Shown: positions 12,028 to 23,739, numbered from the stretch's first letter. The stretch is 64,000 nt of DNA from Diplolepis rosae (GCA_030998225.1 JAPYXD010000555.1:8122001-8186000), one strand, 5' to 3'. The notes: generated by a model not told the origin, from the sequence alone. Translations and numbers: made by a program.

Positions 12028-12623
12028 TACACTCTAGAGTCAAATCGGCAATCAGCTAAGTGAACAGCAAAGGGTGAAATCTGTCCAAAGTAACCAAAAA
12101 GGCAAATGTCAACTGGTAAGGTTTTCCCTTTCGTATTTTGGGATGCACACGGTATTTTATTTATGGATTACCTTGAGAAAGAAAAAACCTTCAATAGCGA
12201 ATATTATGTTTGTTGCATTATTGATGCGTTTGAAGGAAGAAATTGCGAAAAAACGACTCCAAATTAAGTAGAAAAAAGTGCTCTTTCACCAAGACAATAC
12301 ACCGCATCACAAGTTGATCGCTACAATGGCAAAATTACACGAATTGCACTTTGAATTGCTCCCACATCCACCGTATTCTCTGGATCCTGGCTCCCAGCGA
12401 CTACTACCTGTTTGCAGACCTATAATAAAAATGCTCCAGGGAAAGAGATTTGGCTCCAATTTAGTCGAATTTTGCCTAAAAGTTTTTGTTTTATTAGTCA
12501 TCCTTCGAACTTATTAAGTAATGTGTTATGGTGTTTTTAAAAAATGATTTTTTAAATTTAAACAAATCATTTTGTTATAGAAAATAACTTTGATTAAATA
12601 AAAATAGTATAATTTTTAATTAA

Positions 12624-13252
12624 AGTAGTGGTGCCAAAAATCAGTTCTCTGGAAAAAAAAGTTTGTTTATGATTTTAAGACGTAAAATTATATTATCAAT
12701 CGTGTTTTAATATAAGAAGAACATTATTTGCTATGAGAAAAATTTAAAATTCACAAAAAATAATACTTTTAATAATGTTTTTTTGTGATAGAATTTTTCT
12801 TTACTGTCGCTTTTTACCAATTTTTTAAAATTGATTGGATTTGTATAAAGTATCGGTTACTTTTTTAGGAAAAATTTTCTCTACAACTCTACTGTTTTCA
12901 TTTTCTAAAATAAGTACAAAATCTTCAAATATAGTTTTAAAAGATTTTTCTGTTCAAAAAATTCTTTTAACGATTTCAGCCACTGGAAACTTTACTTTTA
13001 AAACTGGGAATAGTAGAGTTGTAGAGAATATTTTTCCCGAGAAAGCCAAAATTCATGAAAATCTAATCATTTTTAAAAAATTGATAAGAAGCAATAATAA
13101 GGAAAAATTCCATTACAAAAAACAATATTAAAAGTATTATTTTTTGCTAGTCGTTGAAATTTTTCACGACACTATGTTAATATAATTCAATGTCTCAAAA
13201 TCATAGAAAAACTTTTTTTTCCAGAGACCTGATTTTTGTCACGACAACTACC
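12624..13252. mobile_element. TTAA-flanked foldback, ends 70 bp before an exon
   Basis: TTAA at 12620-12623 and 13253-13256 brackets an inverted repeat. The left end is AGTAGTGGTGCCAAAAATCA and the right end, reversed, reads ggtagttgtcgtgacaaaaa. The internal arms contain tctctacaactcta and tagagttgtagaga. It is a diverged relative of the GGTAGT family at 26373, 33641 and 47916. Its right end is 70 bp upstream of the NCS exon at 13323. Confidence 0.75.
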
Positions 13253-13322
13253 TTAATAATCATCACTATTCCTATTCCTATTAAAACTGCTTTATTTACT
13301 GATTTTATACTTTGTGTTACAG

Positions 13323-13466
13323 CAAGACTGCCCCAATGGTAGGCTGACGCCTGCTAAGTTCGTTGATATGTACAAAATGTTCTTCCCTTCCGGGAATGCC
13401 GAGGAGTTTTGTGACCATGTGTTCCGTACATTTGACATGGACAAAAATGGCTACATCGACTTTAAG
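13323..13466 (+). CDS. Neuronal calcium sensor protein, first visible coding exon
   Basis: This 144-bp exon encodes 48 residues starting [10 protein letters not shown] and ending NGYIDFK. The acceptor is tgtgttacag and the donor is AAG|gtaaga; both junctions are phase 0. CPNG is the degenerate, non-calcium-binding EF1 of the NCS family (frequenin, neurocalcin, hippocalcin). The EF2 loop begins [11 protein letters not shown] and its twelfth position (E) comes from the next exon. NCS proteins are small myristoylated EF-hand switches, mostly neuronal, that move to membranes on Ca2+ binding and regulate targets such as kinases, channels and cyclases. The sequence is closest in style to the insect gene annotated CG7646 in Drosophila, which neighbours Nca; that assignment is from memory. 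About 40 N-terminal residues, including the expected MG start, are not seen in 1-13322. Confidence 0.95.
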
Positions 13467-14288
13467 GTAAGACTTCTCTTGCTTATCGATTCTATCTTAT
13501 ACCTTAGAAATTAAATATGATCTACGTAACAATTCAAAAAAATAAAATGTATTTAAATTTATTCAAGCCTTAAACTTCATGTCGTTAAAAAAGTACGTTA
13601 TTATATGACATGAATAGTAATAAAAACAGGTAAAAAACTGGATTAAATTCTGGTGGTTTAAATGTGACGCTTAAAATTCTGTAAAATTTTAATTTATTTT
13701 AAAGCTCTCTAAATAATTTAATTTCCTAATCTCCTCAATATAAATCCTCTTAAAAGAATTTTTAATTTTGCAGTATGAGCAAAAATTGTTAATATTGACA
13801 TTTAAAAAAAATGGATTTCCTGTTTTCTTACCTATAATAAAACTTTTTAAGGTATGTTATTCTCTCTTTTTTAATCTCGTTTTTCAATCTTTTTACAATA
13901 TATCTACAAAACAACTTTATTTATTAATAATTTTTTAAATGTAAAAAACGAATTACTTTTACAATTTTTATAAATTATATTTATATTTTTTATTATTTCT
14001 TGTAGTCTCGAAAAGGACACAAATACTTGGTGGAAACTTCGACAAGAAAAATTTATTAAATAACTTATCACAATACCGGAAAGACCACTTATTTATCTAC
14101 CAAATTTAAAACTACTAGTAACACCTATTTACAATTTTAGTATATTACTTTGAAATATTTCCATTATCACATATTTTCGCTTAATCCAAACGAAGTTTGG
14201 TTATTTCAGACAAAGAATTTGTTATATGCATCCAAAGATGGTTTGCTTGGTTACAATAGGATTAAATCAAACATTTTAGTTAACTTTA
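13467..14288. other. Intronic, no feature
   Basis: AT-rich start of the 32-kb intron. No repeat or ORF that I can support. Confidence 0.5.
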
Positions 14289-14697
14289 CACCGAGAGAAA
14301 AATGCTATTGAATCAATAGCATTTCTTTCCAAAAGCATGTATATCACGGATTCAAATGAATATGCTATAGAATTATTAACATATTTATTGGTTCTTGTAG
14401 TATATTTTTATGAATCAATAGTATACATGATTTGGAAAGAAATGCTTTTGATTCAATAGCATTTTTTTCATGTACTTACAGTTTTGAACGTTCATTGAAC
14501 GATGACAAAATTTTTTTTTTCATTAAAAAATTAATTATTATATTTATATTTAGGGCCCTTCAAATATACAATCGTTCATGAACAGTACACTATTTTTTAA
14601 TTTTCTGGACCAAAAACTAATCATTTAGTTTAAAAGAAAAATTTTTCTATCGTTTAATGAACGTTCAAAACTGTAAGTACATATTTTTTTCTCAGTG
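14289..14697. mobile_element. MITE of the CACTGAGAAAA family, split by another MITE
   Basis: The left end caccgagagaaaaatgctat (TA at 14287-14288) and the right end tattttttttctcagtg surround an insertion. The interior matches the copy at 364-535 (atgctattgaatca, tatttattggttcttgtag). The MITE at 14475-14677 was inserted near its right end. Confidence 0.8.
14475..14677. mobile_element. Nested palindromic MITE (TIR cttacagttttgaacg)
   Basis: cttacagttttgaacgttca at the left is inverted as tgaacgttcaaaactgtaag at the right. TA is at 14473-14474 and 14678-14679. It lies inside the MITE at 14289-14697. Confidence 0.85.
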
Positions 14698-15778
14698 TTT
14701 CTATAAACCTATAAAGGAACCTTAATTAAATTTTTTAACAATGTACTTGGCCGAGAATTTCATTAGAGAATTTTATTATATACCTCAAACGACCAAGCAC
14801 TGTTTCAGTTTGTTTGAGCAACTTTTAAAACTTGGCTATTAATTTATTATTGTTCTCGGCCAGAAAAAAAATATTTTTAACAAAGAATTATCCTGCAATA
14901 ATGTCAAAACTGAAGATAAGACCGTATATTTCATACGTAATTCAGTGCTTGGCGGTCTCGATAATTAGTGAAACAGCGTCGAATGGTCGGGTGTTAGTGT
15001 GTGAAAATTAGGTCAAATTTTGAGCTCTATAGATCGATCAGATATTTTATTTTCGCGTTGCAGACGTGTGCCTGCATTGCCTATTACATTTGCAGTTGGC
15101 TTGAACTGGAAGCAATTATATTTGGGCAGCTAATTAACAACGAAAATCGTTCTGGTAATTCCCTTGCGGTACAGTTTCGAAAACTGTTGAACCTTTCGTG
15201 TGGTTTGATACTATGTATTCGCATTTTCTATAGCCTTGGAAACCCCAATTATTTGATGTTTCGTTTCATTAAATATATATGTTTATCGAACTGGATATAC
15301 ATATAACTAGTCCATAATCATTACTATCCTGATTTCAAAATTTCAACTGTAATTATTTATCACGTAATGAAACTTATTGTTTCTCAGAGTTGTTCCAAGT
15401 TTCATTATTTTTTTGGTCTCATACGTGAAAACAATGGAAAATGCAAAATACATTATACCAAGTTCTCTAACGTGGAGAGAAGGTACTATCTCTATTCACA
15501 ATTACCTGAAAACTCGTTGTCAGTTAGAATGATATGGTCTCTCGGTGGCTTTAAACACGACCATCTCATCCTTCCTCAAGATAAGAAAATTGTCTGCAGT
15601 TCTTGGACATTATGCAGTATGCATTCTCAAGTATACATGGAAGAAAATAAGCAATTTACTGATACCTGCAGAATAATTCATTTATTCACACAAAAATAAC
15701 TAAAATTAGGAAGGCCATGGATCAATCGAACCACGTGACTGAAATATATATAAATTTATTCCTGTTAGATAACTTTTT
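14698..15778 (+). other. Repeat-poor intronic stretch with two unassigned ORFs
   Basis: The sequence has a less skewed composition than its surroundings. It contains ORFs of 101 residues (15001-15306) and 110 residues (15367-15699), with a splice-acceptor-like tttcgcgttgcag ending at 15063. I recognise no protein family in either. It could be a conserved intronic element, an unannotated exon or chance. Confidence 0.25.
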
Positions 15779-16068
15779 ACATTCTCATAACCAGTGAGAA
15801 GATATCGGTTTTATGTGAAAAATGACTTGAAATTCTACTACTACCTATTATTCTTATAATGTATTTTGATTGAAGCAAGATTAGAAAAGTTAAAGTATAT
15901 TAAAACTTGAAAAAAGTCATATCATAATTCCATTTTCCAGTTAAACTATAGAAGATACGAAAAAAACGTTAGGATACAAAATTGTTTACTACAAAAAGAT
16001 CTACAAACTTTAATCGCAATATTTTTTAATAAGATGTATACATTTATTTTTTATTTGAAATAACTCTA

Positions 16069-16343
16069 CACGGAGAAACTTTTTATATCAATTTTTAATA
16101 TAGTATTTTTCAATTTAGGGAAAAACGTATGACTGAGAATTTTTGTTAGTAAAAATACTAAACTTTATAATAATGATATGAAACTTCAGCATAGTTCATA
16201 GCAAATTTTACTATAGTTTATACTACAGTTTCATATCATTATTATAAAGTTTAGTATTTTTACTAACAAAAATTCTCAGTGATACGTTTTTCCCTAAATT
16301 GAAAAATACTATAGAAAAAATTGATATAAAAAATTTCTCCGTG
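16069..16343. mobile_element. Palindromic MITE (TIR CACGGAGAAACTTTTTAT), copy 1
   Basis: TA at 16067-16068 and 16344-16345. The arms are inverted over nearly the full 275 bp (tagtatttttcaatttaggg, ttgttagtaaaaatactaaa). The same family occurs at 22335 and 62561. Confidence 0.92.
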
Positions 16344-16647
16344 TATTGAAAATTGTAAATTCAATTTTATAACCCTTTAACGGCTGGTTGTACACATGGG
16401 TACCACCTACTTTGAAAAATTGTAACTTGCATAAAAATGAACATATCGACATCGTTAAGATCTCATTTTGAAGATGAAGGATGATCTAATCATGAAAAAT
16501 TTATCGAATGCGAGAGCTGCACACCTTCAGTTTTACACCCTATCAAAAAGTGCCAAAATTGTAAAAAAATGAGAAATGAGCATAACTTTGAAGCGAAATT
16601 TTTTTTTAGAGTTGGGATCTCACATGTATACTTTGAAATTACATAAA

Positions 16648-18243
16648 AAAGGGTCTAGAGTGGTAAGCATTGTGAAATGGCCCCCATAAACAATATTTAA
16701 AATAACCTACGTTGTGATATTTGCCCGCCATGAGAATACGATACATAGAGTTTTTAGCCTCTAACCTTGAACTGTCTTCGAGATAATCGAGAAAGTACAT
16801 GTAGATTCAGTTATTTTTTAAACTCATTTTTCTAAAAAACTAAAGGAGCTAGAAAAATAAAACCAATGCCACTCGTTGGGGAATATTTCAAAGAATATTA
16901 TATTTTTTTCAGATTTTCACACAACTGTTAGTAGAGAAAAATAAAACAAAAATATTTTTAAAATGTTTTTTACCATAGTTCTAATTCATCTACAACAACC
17001 AAAAAAATTGACAATATTGTTTATAGTATGCAATTTGACCACAAAAAATTTCATCAAAATTGAAAAGGCGCTTTTTCTGCAATAAATAAAACACTGTCAA
17101 ATTGCATACTATAAACAATATTATCAATTTTTTTGGTTGGTGTAGATAAATTAGAACTATGGTAAAAAACATTTTTAAAATATTTTTGTTTTATTTTTCT
17201 CTACTAACAGTTGTGTGAAAATCTGAAAAAAATATATAATATTCTTTGAAATATTCCCCAACGAGTGGCATTGGTTTTATTTTTCTAGCTCCTTTGGTTT
17301 TTTAGAAAAATGAGTTCAAAAAATAAACGAGTCTACATGTACTTTCTCGATTATCTCAAGGATAGTTCAAGGTTAGAGATTAAAAACTCTATGTATTTGT
17401 TTTTTTTCTATTTCTCATTATTTTGGCATAGGGTCAGATTCTTTTTATTTTCTTCGATTAAAATTTTCACTATTAGATATAAAAATACTCAAAAAGAAAG
17501 CAAGGCAAACGTTTCGGCCACATATGGGGGCCCTCTTCAGTGCCATAAATTCAAAGATTAATTCAAAATTTCTGTAAAACGGAGATAATTAAAATAAGGA
17601 TTATCATAAAATTGAAAAACTTATCTCAAAAGTTTTTAAAAATGTAAACCTTGTTCGCGTTTTGCTATTGATAACCAATTTGGCATCGTTCTTTAATAAT
17701 AAAATTTTTTCAAATTGCGGTCGGTTCGTGTGCAAAAATTTTTTTATGTTTTCTGGTTTATTTGTTATCCGGTTTTTTATTCACAGTGAACTCTAAATGT
17801 TTTTTCAATTCGTGATGCTGCATACTGGACTACTTCATTTTGAATTGCAAGCTATGAGATAAGTTTTTCAATTTTATGATAATCCTTATTTTAATTACCT
17901 CCGTTTTACAGAAATTTTGAATTAATCTTTGAATTTACGGCACTGAAGAGGGCCCCCATATGTGGCCGAAACGTTTGCCTTGCTTTCTTTTTGAGTATTT
18001 TTATATCTAATAGTAAAAATTTTAACCGAAGAAAATAAAAAGAATCTGACCCTATGCAAAAATAATGAGAAATGGAAAAAAATTCTGTGAATTTTGGGTC
18101 AATATAATAGCAGACATGTTATCAAACATGCCACTTTAAAATCTATGTATTGTATTCTCATGGCGGGCAAATATCACAACGTAGGTTATTTTAAATATTG
18201 GCTATGGGGGCCATTTCACAATGTTTACCACGCTAGACCCTTT
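16648..18243. repeat. Large inverted repeat interrupted by a second foldback
   Basis: The left arm (from gggtctagagtggtaagcat) and the right arm (atgtttaccacgctagaccc) are inverted. The arms share gatatttgcccgccatgaga, ctttctcgattatctcaagg-type and ccaacgagtggcattggttt sequence. The centre is near 17030-17100. The right arm is split between about 17398 and 18125 by the foldback at 17402-18080. Confidence 0.85.
17402..18080. mobile_element. Foldback element nested in the larger foldback
   Basis: ttggcatagggtcagattct at the left is inverted as agaatctgaccctatgcaaa at the right. Long arms include aaacgtttcggccacatatg / catatgtggccgaaacgttt. The centre is near 17740. Confidence 0.85.
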
Positions 18244-18784
18244 GTAGCAAAAAGGATTGGATCGAAAATTATTATTATTTTTCTTATTAATTTAAAAAAA
18301 ACCATTGAAAATCCAAAATTCAATTTTTTAACAATAATATGTGAAATACGAAAAAAACGTAAGAATACAAAGTTGTTCGTTTCAAAAATATCTACAAATT
18401 TTGTCCCACACAGTTTCTGATAAAAGATATATTTTTCGTTTCAATTCCAAAAAATACGATTAAAATTCAAAAATTCCATTTTTTAGACAAAATATGTGAG
18501 ATACAAAAAAAACTTTTAGATGAAGAATTGTTTGGCTAAATAAGGTCTACACATTCTTATCGAGAAATTTCTCGACAGGATGTATATTTTAATTTTTTGA
18601 TTTTTAATATTGAAAAAATTCGATTTTTTTCACCAAAATATGTGAGATACGAAATAAGCGTTGTTCTGCAAAATCGTTTCCTTAAATAAAGCCTAAGATT
18701 GTTTTTCCTTTTTGAGATATTTGGAAGAAAATAAATTTATCAATAATCATGTAATTTATTAATAAGTTATTGAAATGTATACAG

Positions 18785-19060
18785 AAAATCGAGCGCGAAG
18801 CGCGAGTGTCATGATGAGAATGTGTTCCTTAAGGCCGATAGAGCCTTAAGTAAATTGAATTTCCTGTTTTACTTAAACTTAAAAAGAAACTTAGTGAATT
18901 TGAGAAAATGACTAATTTACATCATCTTTAATATCATTAAATTGGTTTGAGCTTCAGTATTAAATTATAAGAAATAAACTTAAACGTATGCGAAGAGCAC
19001 AAGACCGAGCGCGAAGCGCGAGGTCCAGGAAGAACGGAGCGCGAAGCGCGACGATCAAAT
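18785..19060 (+). repeat. GCGCGAAGCGCG mini-hairpin cluster 1
   Basis: Three copies of agcgcgaagcgcga, at about 18790, 19012 and 19036. Each can form a 5-6 bp GC stem closed by a GAA loop. They lie at the right end of a composite repeat copy. Confidence 0.9.
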
Positions 19061-19089
19061 CGCATTAAGCTCGGTCGTTAAAGGGTTAA

Positions 19090-20705
19090 ACAGAATATAT
19101 GATATACGAAAAAACGTAAGAATGCAAAAATGTTTATTTAACAATATTTATTTGAAGTTTTTGGTTTAAGTTTGCTTTTCAAATGAAATTTGCAAATCTA
19201 GTTCAATCTGAATGATCCAGGACTGGTATTATTGCTTGAAAGATTTTTCATAACTCGGTTTGGTCGACGTCTATTAAAGTTATTATTATTATTATTTCGG
19301 TAAAATGTTCTTAATAAAAGTATATTAACCATAACATTAATAAAGATAAGAAGGTTAATAAAAACAAATTAAATAGAGTTGTAAAGAATCTTGCAAAATT
19401 CTGGATCATTCAGATTAAATGAGAATTGCACTTTTCATCTAAAATGGAAATAAATACACAGAACACTGAATAATGTTAACACAATGTATCATTTTTTCAA
19501 GTGGATAGTGTTATCGACCTTCTATTTTTACTGAAATATAGTACTTATAGAAATGAAAAAATGTATGAGAATTATAATGCTTTCGCATCAAAAAACAATA
19601 GCAGCCACTTCTTTATTTTCTTATCGCTTGAAAAATCCAACATTTTAAAAAAACACGATATGGTATAGGGAATGACAATGGGTTTTCTATGTTTTTCGTG
19701 GAATAACAAACATATTTCCAGTGTTAAAGAATATCTTAATACAGTGAAAAAGGTTCGAATTTCTAAAACGTTGAAGAATACACCGAGATACATTGATAAA
19801 AATAATGACCCATTACAAATTGTCAATTTGAAAATGTTATACCTGTTGAAACATTTTAATATAAATAATTGTAGTTACTGCTAGTATAATATTTATAATA
19901 TTAATAACATCAAATGAAATGGCCTTTCTGGTATTTTTTTAAAGAACTTTTCCAAAATAAAGAATTTTTTTTTAATTTCTAAAAAAAGGATTTTATTTCC
20001 AACAAGTCAACGTTTAGACTGAAGCATCAGTCCTTATCAAGATTAACATAAATATAATAAAATGAATTACACAGTACGATTGAAACAATACAGTCAAACA
20101 ATAAAGATGAAATGGAAGAAATAAGTTAAAGATTGTTACCTTTAAAATTCGTCAATTCGATAAATTAAAAGTGGAGACATCATGTTTCGTACATTTATAT
20201 TGTAGATTGTATTTATCGAATCATAGTTTTGAAAGATGCCAAAAGATAAGATTTATTGTAGAATATTTCATTATTATTTCATAAAGCGTCTATCTTGATA
20301 TATATGGGACATTCTTTTGCAAATCGTACACCCATTTTGAGTTCAGAATTGAGATTTGCATAACATTTTTTTATACCTTCTTTTTAATAAATTAACAAAC
20401 ACGTATATCGGGATTTTCTAAAGGAAATTTTTTTTGAGAGATATATATATATATTAATTTAAACTTTTGATAAAATTGGACAAAATGCTAATTTAATTGA
20501 GTCTCCACTTTTATTAAATATGCGCTAGTTATACTGAGACATAGCGCAAATGATAGTATTTTTTCCAAATTTTTCTACTGAGGGGACAAATATGCAAAAA
20601 TTGTTTAAACAATTAAATTGCTTGTATCTGTAGTTAATTAACAAAATAAAAATTATGAAAATATTGATCTGAAAACCTAACGTAATATGCTAAAAATCAT
20701 TGTTT
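19090..20705. other. Intronic, no definable feature
   Basis: AT-rich sequence with short ORFs of no coding character. Confidence 0.4.
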
Positions 20706-21095
20706 CTGATTTTCAAAAATAAATTCTTTAATGGCTAAAGCCATTAAAAAAAATTTTCCAAAACGAAATTTTTATAAACAAATTGCTGAATTTGATAATA
20801 ATTTATTCATTTTAGAAAATTGGAAATGGTTAAGTTGTAGGGAATCTTTTTCTTGAAAAAGTGATTCGTAATTTACTAAAATCGCATAATTTTTTAAAAG
20901 TTGGTAAGAAGCGACAAGAATAAAAGTTGGGGCAAAAAAAAATTTATTACTAAAATAATTTTTCTGTATTTCAAATTTTTTTCATGGAAATTAATCTTTT
21001 CTCTTCCAAAATATGCCTTCAATAATAATATTGCTATTCTTGAAAGCAAAATTATCTATTTTTGCCTAAAATTTAATTTTCGTGAATCAACTACC
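20706..21095. mobile_element. 5'-truncated copy of the GGTAGT TTAA foldback
   Basis: The sequence from gattttcaaaaataaattct through ctatttttgcctaaaattta to ctacc matches one half of the foldbacks at 26373 and 47916. TTAA follows at 21096-21099. Confidence 0.75.
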
Positions 21096-21888
21096 TTAAT
21101 GCATATAAATTAATGAGAAGTTTTTGAGTGAAAGAAAGGGAAATTAATCAGAATTTATCAGCATTACTGTTGAATTTTTGACTGAACTCTTTTTCTGTCG
21201 CTAGGTTAATTATTATTCTTAATGTTTTATCAACTAATGTTATTAAAAACTGATTCAATTTATTTAAAAAAAATTAATGTCTATCCATTTTAGAAAATTT
21301 GCTTTTATTGGTCATGTTTTCAAAGACGAAAGAATTTTTTATTTTGTGAAATAAAATCCCGTTGTTACTAAATTTGTATAGATAAAATAACACTCGAGGG
21401 ACAGATAAAAAGTTCCGATGATATGGGATAGTCACAAAAACAAAAAGAAATGGTTTCATAGAAAACAAAGACTGAATTTATTCAGTTCAGGTTATTCTCT
21501 GTTTTATTTTTCACATCAAGATATACATTTAGTTTTTTCTCCAACATTGCATCGGCGTGGTCGCTTTATACACAATCTGCTAAAATTTTATGTGCAAAAA
21601 CGTGAGATTTTATACTTGTATGTATTATGTATATATATATATATATATATCCCTTGCGGATAGTGTCAAACACCGCCTCGACGTGACTCAGGTAGATGAA
21701 AGCCGATCGTTGATCAAACTTTTCACTCCATTGACATTTGGCTCTCGTAGCGTTTGTCAAACCGCAAATACAACTCCTCCAACTTTGTGTGAGCCAATTT
21801 GCAATAATCTAATCGAGCCCAGACGTTTATGTACTGACAGATCTAAAATCATTTTATATATTTAAAAGCTGCAGAAACTCTTTTCGTA
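21096..21888. other. Intronic, no gene
   Basis: Contains an AT microsatellite at about 21628-21650 and otherwise no definable element. Confidence 0.4.
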
Positions 21889-22334
21889 CACGGAGAAACT
21901 TTTTATAGCAATATATGGGTCATTCCATATCAGATTTACAACTGCAATTTTAATATTGACGACAATTTATTCCAGCATTTCTAAGAGCAAAATAATCGAC
22001 ACGTGTTTTTTATTTCGAAAAAAATTTTTTTTTTTACAAGATATGATTTTTTGAAATTTCTAATTTGGAAAAAACGATTAATTTTCAATCACTGATTATT
22101 CAAAAACTATTGGACACCGAAAAAAAATTCTCAATAATAAAAAAATGTTAATTGTATGTACTTTTCATAAAAATATGAAGGAAAAATTGTTTTTGTTATT
22201 TAAACTGCAAATTTTTCAAATGTTATAAACAAATACTATTTTTTAAAAGTTGGACTATATGATTTTTTGGACTAAAAATGTTCATTAATGTGTAAGGAAG
22301 GTTGTGTAAAATTTTTGAAGTGGGCCGATATATA
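21889..22334. repeat. Solo MITE end and unassigned repeat
   Basis: cacggagaaactttttatag from about 21891 is a lone left end of the CACGGAGAAACT family. It is followed by tgggtcattccatatcagat and AT-rich sequence that I could not assign. Confidence 0.5.
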
Positions 22335-22613
22335 CACGGAGAAACTTTTTTTAGCAATTTTTACTATAGTATTTTTCAATTTAGGGAAAAACGTATCACT
22401 TTGAGAATTTTTGTTAGTAAAAATACTAAACTTTGTAATAATGATATGTAACTTTAGTAAAAACTATAGTCAAATTTGATATGAACTATGCTGAAGTTTC
22501 ATATCATTATTATAAAGTTCAGTATTTTTACTAACAAAAATTCTCAAAATGATACGTTTTTCCCTAAATTGAAAAATAATATAGTAAAAATTGATATAAA
22601 AAGTTTCTCCGTG
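22335..22613. mobile_element. Palindromic MITE (TIR CACGGAGAAACTTTTTTTAG), copy 2
   Basis: TA at 22333-22334 and 22614-22615. The arms are inverted over ~130 bases each. Closely similar to 62561-62839. Confidence 0.92.
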
Positions 22614-22850
22614 TAGTTTTCGAATTATTCGAATTTATACAGAGCGCTGACTATGCCTTTGCAATTGTTTATAAAACCAAGAACTTTTCAGAATAAAATG
22701 TAGAACATTGAGAAAAAATTCTTGAACAGTTCTATAAACTTTATTGAACTATTTTTTTCCGTGTAGCTTTTTGGGGAAAATATTCTCTAAAACTCTAGTG
22801 TTCCTAATTTTGGAAATAAAGTTTCCAGTGGCTGAAATCGAAACATACTA

Positions 22851-23125
22851 CACGGAATAAAATAGTTTAGTAAAGTTTATAGAACTGTTTAAGAGTTGGG
22901 GATACAGGCATTCACATAACAGAGTTTTGCAAAATTTATAGAACTTTTCAATATAAAATGCAGAAAATTCAGGAAAAATTATTGAAAGTTCCATATTAAT
23001 TATGAGAAGTTCTATAAATTTTGTAGAACTTTGTTCCGTAAATGCCTGTATATATTGTACACATATGTATACTGTATATATATGTATTATATTCTATAGG
23101 CTTTATTGAATTATATTTTTCCGTG
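22851..23125. mobile_element. MITE (TIR CACGGAATAAAATA)
   Basis: TA at 22849-22850 and 23126-23127. The ends cacggaataaaatagtttag and aattatatttttccgtg are inverted, with inner gttctataaa / tttatagaac repeats. A half copy ends at about 22763 (ctatttttttccgtg). It interrupts a diverged TTAA foldback whose halves are seen at about 22770-22840 and 23590-23735. Confidence 0.75.
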
Positions 23126-23384
23126 TAATTTCTTCACATACCGCGAAGGGGAATGCGATTTCGGGGCGTTGCGCAAAACAGCAAAAATGATCGGTTCCAC
23201 GATCGATTGATGCAGCCACATCAACAAGTACGTGGCTCTTTCCCGTCACTAATGTGGAAAAGTAAGTTTTATTAGACGGACTCATCAACGATCGTCGAAA
23301 CGATCATTTTTACTGTTTCGCGTCAGGGCCCCAAAATCGCATTTCCCGCACGGGTATTGAAGAAAGATTTTCTCTTGATAACTA

Positions 23385-23588
23385 TTGAGTTGTCCCAGAA
23401 GTAATTGCCGACTTTTTCATACAAATTAAACAGATTTTTTTAAATACAAGGAATGAACTTTAAATAATGATATATTTTTATATAACAAATGCCAGAAGGA
23501 AAAAATCATGATATTGACAGAAGTCATTCAAAAAGACGGTTAAAGACATCTATATGTGAAATCGGCAATTACTTCTGGGACAACCCAA
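23385..23588. mobile_element. mariner-derived MITE
   Basis: The 27-base inverted ends (ttgagttgtcccagaagtaa; right end reversed ttgggttgtcccagaagtaa) are typical of mariner termini. TA is at 23383-23384 and 23589-23590. At 204 bp it has no transposase left. Confidence 0.85.
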
Positions 23589-23739
23589 TATATTCAAATT
23601 ATTTTTCACGAAAAAATAAGCCATGATTTATAAAAATGCAATAATTTTTTCAAAATTGTTAAGAAGTGATAGTAAGGAAACATTTTAATACAAAAAGATT
23701 ATTAAAAGTATCATTTTTCCTGAGTTTTAAATTTTTTAC

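Larger units (their letters stand above)
9218..12518 (+). mobile_element. Decayed mariner interrupted by later insertions
   Basis: Left terminal repeat ctcaataagttcg (from 9218) and right end cgaacttattaag (to 12518) are flanked by TA at 9216-9217 and 12519-12520. The transposase starts at 9389 (MEKSEFRMLIKHCF). Pieces recognised on +: the region around GRTDTDDA near 9540-9560; VREIAYTLQ at about 9650-9680; RYVTMDSTWIHHY at about 11520-11560 (first catalytic D); ESNRQSAK at about 12033; FWDAHG at about 12137; LFHQDNTPHHK at about 12280 (second D); and FELLPHPPYS then a shifted PSDYYLFAD region near 12370-12420. Multiple stops and frameshifts make it dead. About 1.8 kb (roughly 9703-11475) and a MITE at 11560-12027 are inserted. 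Confidence 0.85.
15779..18824. repeat. Composite repeat (family R), copy with nested insertions
   Basis: It starts acattctcataaccagtgag and ends tcatgatgagaatgtg, an inverted terminal pair. Shared blocks with 32683-34446 include ttttatgtgaaaaatgactt, gatacgaaaaaaacgttagg and, near the right end, gagcgcgaagcgcgag. It is interrupted by a MITE (16069-16343) and by the large inverted element at 16373-19085, whose right end lies beyond this copy's right end. The order of insertion is not fully resolved. Confidence 0.55.
16373..19085. mobile_element. Possible TTAA element with CCCTTTAACG ends
   Basis: CCCTTTAACGGCTGG at 16373 is inverted as cgaccg..cgttaaaggg-like sequence ending at 19085. TTAA follows at 19086-19089 and ATAA precedes at 16369-16372. 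CCCTTT after TTAA resembles piggyBac-type termini. The interior is dominated by nested foldbacks. The terminal match is only ~15 bases, so this is a tentative call. Confidence 0.4.
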
